Source: Legionella israelensis
Lineage (GTDB): Bacteria > Pseudomonadota > Gammaproteobacteria > Legionellales > Legionellaceae
Reading direction: 5' to 3'
DNA: 64,000 bases
Assembly (NCBI RefSeq): GCF_004571175.1
Contig: NZ_CP038273.1
Span: 2,976,001 to 3,040,000 of the forward strand
Shown piece after piece: positions 58,656 to 64,000 of this stretch (position 1 is the first letter of the stretch; every line of letters begins with the position of its first letter). Below the pieces are notes generated by a model that saw only the letters and a list, made by a program, of their open reading frames with translations, was not told the DNA's origin and ran no database searches. A program made the translations under genes and the position numbers.

Positions 58656-60151
58656 CAAATCATCCTTTTTAGCATGGTAACAGTTTTTGTTTCTGTGTAT
58701 AAATCGAGCGCTTGCTCACCAAGCTCACGGCCTGTTCCTGACTGCTTAAAGCCTCCAAAAGGAGCGGCAGGATCAACGATGTTGTAACAATTGATCCATA
58801 CTGTCCCTGCTTTAACCTTTTGAGCAATTGTATAAGCGATATCGATATTGTTTGTCCAAACGGCACCTGCAAGTCCAAAAGAAGTGTTATTTGCTCGCTG
58901 GATGACTTCATCCATGGTTTCAAAAGAAAGTAAGCTGGCAACTGGGCCAAAAATTTCTTCTTGGGCGATGGCCATGGAATCTTTGACATGACTGAAAACA
59001 GTGGGCTCTATAAAATAACCTTTTTCCCCATGGCGATGCCCACCGGCAATGCAATTTGCACCCTGTTCTTTTCCTAATTGAATATAGTGCATAATCCTGT
59101 CAAACTGCGCTTTATCGATTTGCGAGCCATGTTCAATAGTTGATTTAAAAGGATTACCGATGCGTCGTTCTTTTGCTTTTTCCGCAAATTTGGTGACGAA
59201 ATCATTGTAAATATTTTTCTGAACAAAAGTGCGGCTTCCAGCACAACAATTTTGTCCCTGGTTCAGGAAAATGGCTCCAATCGCCCCTTCGACAACTTCA
59301 TCGATATCGACATCATCAAAAATAATGTTTGGGCTTTTACCTCCCAATTCAAAGGAAAGACGTTTCATCGAATGGGCAGTGGCCTGTTTGATAAGTTGTG
59401 CAGTTCGGGCTTCCCCGGTAAATGCCAGCTTGTCAATTCCAGGATGTTTAACAATAGCTTCTCCGGTGCTATCTCCTCCAAATCCCGGTAATATGTTCAA
59501 TACCCCCGCAGGAAGGCCGGCTTCCAGAGCCAGTTCACCCGCACGTAAAGCTGTTAAAGGAGTTTGTTCTGCTGGCTTTAAGAGGGCGGTACATCCTGCA
59601 GCAAGACAAGGGCCCAATTTCCATGCAGCCATTGCCAGAGGGAAATTCCATGGGATGATTAAACCACATACGCCTACAGGTTCTTTTTGAGTGTAAGTAA
59701 AAAAATTCCCTGAAACAGGAATGGTCTTGCCTTCAATTTTATCTGCCCATCCCGCAAAATAACGAATGGTGCTGGCTGCAGCAGGGATATCATAGCCTAC
59801 AGCTTCATTGAGTGGTTTACCATTATCCAGGACTTCAAGTTTTGCCAGTTCTTCCTGGTGTTTTTCAATCAGGTCAGCCCATTTCAGTAAAATCTTTCCT
59901 CGTTGACGGGCATCCATTTTACTCCATGGGCCATTTTCCAGGGCTTCTCTTGCGGCTTTTACTGCTTTATCAACGTCTTCTTTTTCAGCAAGTGCCACGG
60001 ATGTGATTACCTCTCCGGTAATAGGTGATAATGTATCAAAAGTTTTTTCGGATACAGATGGCTGAAATATTCCATTGATAAGCAATTCTGTTTGCCTGAT
60101 GGTGATATTATGTTCCTTCAACAAACTTTCTGTTGATATAGAGTAGTCCAT
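58655..60151 (-). CDS. aldehyde dehydrogenase (NAD-dependent, betaine/aminoaldehyde type)
   Basis: A 498-residue ALDH with catalytic E268 (LSFELGGKSP) and C302 (NQGQNCCAGSR), the NAD-binding FTGEA...LI segment and the IIPWNFPLAMAAWKLGP Asn. It is closest in style to the class oxidising betaine aldehyde, gamma-aminobutyraldehyde and related aminoaldehydes. Its stop overlaps the lyase start; the MFS gene precedes it by 119 bases. A natural role is oxidation of the aldehyde made by the lyase. The exact substrate cannot be read from sequence. Confidence 0.9.
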   Translation of the reverse strand: MDYSISTESLLKEHNITIRQTELLINGIFQPSVSEKTFDTLSPITGEVITSVALAEKEDVDKAVKAAREALENGPWSKMDARQRGKILLKWADLIEKHQEELAKLEVLDNGKPLNEAVGYDIPAAASTIRYFAGWADKIEGKTIPVSGNFFTYTQKEPVGVCGLIIPWNFPLAMAAWKLGPCLAAGCTALLKPAEQTPLTALRAGELALEAGLPAGVLNILPGFGGDSTGEAIVKHPGIDKLAFTGEARTAQLIKQATAHSMKRLSFELGGKSPNIIFDDVDIDEVVEGAIGAIFLNQGQNCCAGSRTFVQKNIYNDFVTKFAEKAKERRIGNPFKSTIEHGSQIDKAQFDRIMHYIQLGKEQGANCIAGGHRHGEKGYFIEPTVFSHVKDSMAIAQEEIFGPVASLLSFETMDEVIQRANNTSFGLAGAVWTNNIDIAYTIAQKVKAGTVWINCYNIVDPAAPFGGFKQSGTGRELGEQALDLYTETKTVTMLKRMI

Positions 60152-60270
60152 AATCGCTCCTTGCTGATTTACTCATGAGTGATTTATCTTTGTGGAGTTT
60201 CTCACTCTCTTATAGATGTTGCAAGTTTCTTTAATTTGATTTTTAGTTTAGATCTTTTTTCAAGGAAAAT

Positions 60271-61560
60271 TTAAGGCTTGAGGCTCTGATCAACTGTGTT
60301 TTTGAGGCGTAGTGGTTCTTTGATAAAACAGGCGGCGAGAATAAAACTGATAAGAAAACAGACAGGCATCAGCACAAGCCCGTTATGATAGTTATCTAAG
60401 GTATAATTATATGAATAATTGGCCTGATTTAAACGATGTGAGTGTTCAATCAGAAAACTGGAGAGTGGCTGTAAAAAAGCGCCTGAGAGGATCACGGCTG
60501 TATTATTAAATCCCACGGAAGTACCCCGACAATGCTCAGGATTTGTTTGTTGAATTTTAACGAAACTAATCGGTTGAGCAGCAGTTGAAAAACCTAGAAA
60601 AAATAAAATGAACTTGTACAAGCCGATACTGTAAATATATTGATTCAGTAAAAAGAAGGAAGCAGTAAAGCCTAAGGCTGAGCAACTGAGCATGAGATAT
60701 TTTGGATATGGGACCCGTGTCGCCCAATAACCGATAAATGGACTGCCTAAGGCAATTCCTAACCAGGTATAAGAAAATAAATAACTGGCTTCTGTGAGGC
60801 TTATTAATAATTTTTCTGCCAGAAAAGCCGGTCCCCATAATGTGGCCGAGATGGTAATAGGTCCCCAGGTAAAAAAAGCATATAGAGCAATGGGATAGGA
60901 GCTGGGATTTTGAGCTACCCGCTTTAATTGGGAGAGAAATCGGAGTTTATTCCCTGCTTTTAAAGAGGGAGACTCTTGATATTTGGAATGATTTTTGAGA
61001 AAGAAGTAAAAAAGAAGCATAAGCCCAAGACCACTATATCCAATGATAAGACTTAGTCTCCGCCAGCTCATACCAACCGAAAAAAAAGCCAGTAGCTGTT
61101 GTCCATACATCGCTCCAAGACAACTCATAAATTGCAGCAAGCCATATAGGAAAGGCCATTGGCGGGAAGGAAACCAGTTTGCAATCAATATATAGGCACC
61201 AACAAAAGCAAAACCGCTTCCTAAGCCAACCAGAAAGCGTAAGAAAAAAAGAATTGCGAAATGATAGGCTATTGCAAAAAAAAGTGTAGATACCGTACAA
61301 ATGGTTAATGATAAAATTAATATTTTTCTTGGTCCATACCGCTGAATCAAAGGTCCCGATAGAAGTTGAACAGGGGCATAGCCATAAAAAAAGGCCGACG
61401 ATAATAAACCCAAGGCATTCGCAGAGGTATTAAACTCAGTTAGCAATTGATTAGATAAGGGACTTATTTTAACCCTTAACACAAACTCATAAGCACAAAA
61501 AGCCGCGGAAAGCAGAAATATAAACCAGGCATATCCATGTGCATTTTTATTCATACCCAC
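60271..61560 (-). CDS. MFS transporter
   Basis: A 429-residue protein with twelve predicted membrane segments, starting MGMNKNAHGYAWFIFLLSAA, with the loop motif SGPLIQRYGPRKILILSLT (an MFS motif A relative, GxLaDRxGRrk-like) between segments 2 and 3. It likely brings the operon substrate into the cell. A GTG at 61560 and an ATG at 61554 are both possible starts. It is the promoter-proximal gene of the five-gene operon; a short palindrome lies about 100 bases upstream. Confidence 0.87.
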   Translation of the reverse strand: MGMNKNAHGYAWFIFLLSAAFCAYEFVLRVKISPLSNQLLTEFNTSANALGLLSSAFFYGYAPVQLLSGPLIQRYGPRKILILSLTICTVSTLFFAIAYHFAILFFLRFLVGLGSGFAFVGAYILIANWFPSRQWPFLYGLLQFMSCLGAMYGQQLLAFFSVGMSWRRLSLIIGYSGLGLMLLFYFFLKNHSKYQESPSLKAGNKLRFLSQLKRVAQNPSSYPIALYAFFTWGPITISATLWGPAFLAEKLLISLTEASYLFSYTWLGIALGSPFIGYWATRVPYPKYLMLSCSALGFTASFFLLNQYIYSIGLYKFILFFLGFSTAAQPISFVKIQQTNPEHCRGTSVGFNNTAVILSGAFLQPLSSFLIEHSHRLNQANYSYNYTLDNYHNGLVLMPVCFLISFILAACFIKEPLRLKNTVDQSLKP

Positions 61561-61865
61561 AAAACCTTGTTTTTCTGAACAAAAGTTGCCGAGGTTTATG
61601 ATTGATTAATTGTAAATACGTCCTTTCCTTCATTTAGGAAATATACCCTGTCCTAAAGCGTATTTTTTACGCTAAAACATCTGAGTCAAAAAAACAAGTT
61701 TGGATCAGGAAAAAATTTGAATAAGAAATTTGATAAGAAATATGGCTATCCATGTTCCGAAGTAGGGTATATTTTCAGCTTAGGATCTACTGCGGAGTGT
61801 GGGCACCTTTTACAATTTTTAATTGTATGACTATATTACTAGTAATGTATTGCAGAAGGACCCTC
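61561..61865. promoter_or_regulatory. divergent promoter region of the operon with a perfect palindrome
   Basis: A 305-base gap between the MFS gene (minus strand) and the DUF5996 gene (plus strand). AGCGTA (61657-61662) and TACGCT (61668-61673) form a perfect 6-base inverted repeat with a 5-base spacer, a plausible regulator operator. No regulatory gene adjoins the operon, so its regulator must be elsewhere. The AAGGA before 61866 is the ribosome site for DUF5996. Confidence 0.4.
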
Positions 61866-62777
61866 ATGGACGAATTTAACTATGAACCATGGCCGGAACT
61901 GTCTTATAAGGATTTTCTGCCAACAGCACACTTATTGCATATGGGCTTGCAGTTGATAGGGAAATTAAAATTAACCACTCCCTTTGAACCGCAATGGGCA
62001 AATGTTCCACTTTGGATAAGCAGCCGTGGCCTCACAACTGGCCCGATTCAATATGACCCAGGAATCTTTGCAGTGGATATTGATTTAATTGCCCATAAAA
62101 TTATATGTACGACCAGCTGGCAATCCATGAGTGAATTTAAGCTGTGCTCCATGTCTGTGGCTGAATTTACCCAGTCATTGTTTAAGCTATTGTCGGAAGC
62201 TGGTATAAAAATAGAAATAAATCTTATGCCACAGGAAGTTTCTGATCCTATCCCTTTTAATAAAGACGTAAAACAAAGGACTTACAGCCAGGCACTTGCT
62301 AATGCATGGTGGCGAATCCTGGTAAGTTCATATCGAGTCATGCAACGATATCATGCGAAATTTAGCGGCAAAACGCCGCCTGTTGGTTTGATGTGGGGCA
62401 CTTTTGATTTGCGAGATGCGCGTTACCAGGGAGTTCCTGTTCCTGCCACAGGAATCAATGCCGAATATATTCGTCGAAATGCAATGAATGAAACCCAGAT
62501 TGAAGTGGGATGGTGGAGTGGAAATGAAAACTACCCTCGTCCGGCATATTATTCATTTACTTATCCCCAGCCAAAGGGAATTGAGCAGAGTCTGATTAAA
62601 CCTTCCGCTGCACGATGGGACAGTTCCATGGGTTTATTTGTCCTTGATTATGCTGATGTGCAAAAATCTGAAAACCCTGAAGAAGACTTGTATATGTTTT
62701 TACAATCAACCTATAAGGCAGGGTCAGAATGCGCACAATGGGAAAAAGAACTCGTTGGCCCAGGAAAACCTGTCTAG
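61866..62777 (+). CDS. DUF5996 family protein
   Basis: A 303-residue protein starting MDEFNYEPWPELSYKDFLPT. It shows the DUF5996 features HLLHMGLQLIGKLKLTTPF, ANVPLWISSRGLTTGPIQYD, FAVDIDLIAHKI and the C-terminal WSGNENYPRPAYYSFTYPQP with an SMGLFVLDYADV strand. Its function is unknown. ATG 61866 with AAGGA upstream is preferred over the extended frame from 61752. Convergent with a 109-residue unknown on the minus strand. Widespread in proteobacteria and actinobacteria, so not lineage-specific. Confidence 0.85.
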   Translation: MDEFNYEPWPELSYKDFLPTAHLLHMGLQLIGKLKLTTPFEPQWANVPLWISSRGLTTGPIQYDPGIFAVDIDLIAHKIICTTSWQSMSEFKLCSMSVAEFTQSLFKLLSEAGIKIEINLMPQEVSDPIPFNKDVKQRTYSQALANAWWRILVSSYRVMQRYHAKFSGKTPPVGLMWGTFDLRDARYQGVPVPATGINAEYIRRNAMNETQIEVGWWSGNENYPRPAYYSFTYPQPKGIEQSLIKPSAARWDSSMGLFVLDYADVQKSENPEEDLYMFLQSTYKAGSECAQWEKELVGPGKPV

Positions 62778-62794
62778 TGGACTCATCCTCTTTT

Positions 62795-63124
62795 TTAAAT
62801 GGTCACTAGTTGAGAATTAACGTGGCTATCTATATTCATTTTTTCTTTTCCGCTAATTTCAATGCCCGGAAATATTTTTTCCAGTTCTTCAGCAACTTGA
62901 GGAGTTTTATCGGCAGAGAAAGTTACTTTATATTGGCTGTAAAAACCCGAACCAGGTAATTCTGAAATAAAAAAATCCTTGTTTACTTCTGATACTATCT
63001 TTTTATCACAAAGAGCTAATACGGCATGATAAGCAAAAATATGGTCACCAATTTTTTCCAGTTTCCCATCTTTTAATTCTAATTGCCCCTTTTGATTTAC
63101 GCTTGCTATGGTTTTATATGTCAT
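62795..63124 (-). CDS. hypothetical protein, 109 residues
   Basis: Not recognised. A soluble alpha/beta protein starting MTYKTIASVNQKGQLELKDG, with no signal peptide or membrane segment. The regularity of beta strands (KVTFSADKTPQVAEELEKIF) suggests a compact fold. Start preceded by GAGGTAAG on the minus strand (from plus CTTACCTC). Single gene between DUF5996 and DUF2267 genes. Confidence 0.6.
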   Translation of the reverse strand: MTYKTIASVNQKGQLELKDGKLEKIGDHIFAYHAVLALCDKKIVSEVNKDFFISELPGSGFYSQYKVTFSADKTPQVAEELEKIFPGIEISGKEKMNIDSHVNSQLVTI

Positions 63125-63358
63125 GTCTTACCTCAAGGATGAAAATTTTTTAATCTGACGATGGATTGTATAATTTTAATATTAAGTGAGTATTAAATGA
63201 TTAAATTTTTTTATATGAATTTATTGATTTTTGCCATCTCTACAAATAATTTGGATTAAAATTTAAACAGGCACTATATTTTATTAGCAAGAAGTGTATG
63301 TGGAAAAATGAGGCATGTTTTGTCTCTCGTTAAGGAAAGTGAACAGGAGGAACGTATC

Positions 63359-63772
63359 ATGCAAATTTCATCTATAACATCATCCGTCAATAAAACTTAT
63401 GAATGGTTACATGAATGCAGAGATTTTGGGCATTTTAGAGACGAGTCACAGTGCTATTCCGTTTTACGTGTTGTCTTACATTCTTTAAGAGATGAATTAC
63501 CTCCAGAGATTTCAGCTCATCTTGCCTCACAATTACCGCTGGTTTTAAAAGGCGTATATTATGAAGGCTGGAATCCTTCTCATCCCATTTCCAAAGCGAA
63601 AGCATTGGAAGAATTTATTGAACCATTTTCAACGGAATTGAATCAGTTGAATGTCAACACCAAAGAAGCTGTAACAGCTTGTATGAAATTTATAAAGCAT
63701 AAATTAGGACCTGATTTGGCTGAGAAAGTCATGAGCTCTCTCCCGACCAGCCTTCGCAAAGAATTTAATTGA
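63359..63772 (+). CDS. DUF2267 domain protein
   Basis: A 137-residue protein covering one DUF2267 domain: TYEWLHECRDFGHFRDESQC at the N-terminus, then LRVVLHSLRDELPPEISAHL and GVYYEGWNPSHPISKAKALE. Function unknown; members are often linked to stress-type genes. ATG at 63359 is chosen because AGGAGG lies eight bases upstream; an ATG at 63308 would add 17 residues. It stops about 100 bases before the IS element. Confidence 0.85.
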   Translation: MQISSITSSVNKTYEWLHECRDFGHFRDESQCYSVLRVVLHSLRDELPPEISAHLASQLPLVLKGVYYEGWNPSHPISKAKALEEFIEPFSTELNQLNVNTKEAVTACMKFIKHKLGPDLAEKVMSSLPTSLRKEFN

Positions 63773-63789
63773 GCAATTGCGAAAAATAT

Positions 63790-63828
63790 ACAGGTAAGAA
63801 GGGTGGGCAAACCTCGATGTTTACCTGT
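63790..63828 (+). terminator. hairpin after the DUF2267 gene
   Basis: ACAGGTAA (63790-63797) pairs with TTACCTGT (63821-63828), with a partly pairing interior. 18 bases past the stop codon. A separate stem CATTTCAAT / ATTGAAATG follows at 63833-63856. Terminator-like by position; no clear T-run. Confidence 0.45.
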
Positions 63829-63870
63829 TGATCATTTCAATGATTTTATTGAAATGACAATAGAGGAGTC

Positions 63871-64000
63871 TGACGTGGTTTAATGGATTCGGACACAGCA
63901 GTTAAGAGATAATAAGCTTAACTGGAGTAAAAAAGATGACAATTAGAAGAAAATTTTCACAAGAATTTAAACTTGATGCGATAAGCCTTGTAAAAGATCA
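63871..64000 (+). mobile_element. left end of an IS3-family insertion sequence (cut by window edge)
   Basis: From 63871 the sequence begins TGACGTGGTTTAATGGATTC, which fits a terminal inverted repeat of IS3-type elements (they start TGA), followed 65 bases later by the start of an IS3-type OrfA. The right end, transposase OrfB and target duplication are beyond the window, so boundaries are provisional. Confidence 0.65.
63936..64000 (+). CDS. IS3-family transposase OrfA (N-terminus only)
   Basis: The frame reads MTIRRKFSQEFKLDAISLVK, the standard opening of the OrfA helix-turn-helix protein in IS3-group elements (RRKFSxEFKxxAVxLV). The rest lies outside the window. A CTGGAGT site precedes the ATG. 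It normally makes the OrfAB transposase by frameshift. Confidence 0.85.
   Translation, partial: MTIRRKFSQEFKLDAISLVKD

Overview
The window looks like a chromosomal segment of a Legionella or close Legionellales relative. It is AT-rich, and standard gammaproteobacterial housekeeping genes alternate with lineage-restricted proteins of the kind Dot/Icm systems secrete: an SidB/SdbC-like lipase, an ankyrin protein, a protein with a nuclear-localisation-like motif, and a protein with a YopJ-like His-Glu-Cys arrangement. Intergenic gaps are unusually rich in long imperfect palindromes. The genus assignment is inferred from gene content and protein style, since no database search could be run.

Layout. 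1-4.4 kb: the start of the division/cell-wall cluster (rsmH partial, ftsL, ftsI, murE), which stops after murE. 4.5-6.2 kb: pdxB and an M50 protease on the minus strand. 6.6-11.9 kb: PAP2 phosphatase, a membrane protein with a degenerate J-like helix, etfB-etfA, and ald. 12.3-17.2 kb: a BepA-like M48 protease divergent from ribD-ribE-ribBA-ribH. 17.7-19.1 kb: an ectoine-hydroxylase (EctD) homologue and a cupin. 19.5-25.2 kb: pyrG-kdsA, tRNA-Ser(UGA), bamD, a small unknown gene and rdgC. 25.6-36.6 kb: an unknown protein with an NLS-like motif, nrdA-nrdB with tandem NrdR-like boxes, a phosphodiester glycosidase, pmbA, the YopJ-like candidate and the SdbC-like lipase. 36.9-43.4 kb: infA, aat (apparent AUC start), trxB, ftsK, lolA, rarA. 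43.6-46.8 kb: two related paralogues, one frameshifted at an A7 tract, flanking an ankyrin gene. 47-54.9 kb: yhdP, membrane proteins, mpl, a ZIP transporter and an unknown. 55.2-61.6 kb: a tight five-gene catabolic operon (MFS transporter, aldehyde dehydrogenase, threonine-aldolase-like lyase, M20 deacetylase, M24 creatinase/ectoine-hydrolase-like enzyme). 61.9-64 kb: DUF5996, an unknown, DUF2267 and the left end of an IS3-family element.

Most notable idea: the EctD homologue (17.7 kb) and the operon at 55.2-61.6 kb could together form a hydroxyectoine-consuming route. An M24 hydrolase would open the ring, an M20 enzyme would deacetylate, a threonine-aldolase-like enzyme would split the resulting 3-hydroxy-2,4-diaminobutyrate into glycine and aminoacetaldehyde, and an aldehyde dehydrogenase would oxidise the latter to glycine. 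The EctD assignment has strong motif support. The pathway itself is inference from chemistry and gene order.

At least six different palindromic intergenic elements are present. Two families recur within the window (four copies of one, two of the other) and look like dispersed non-coding repeats.
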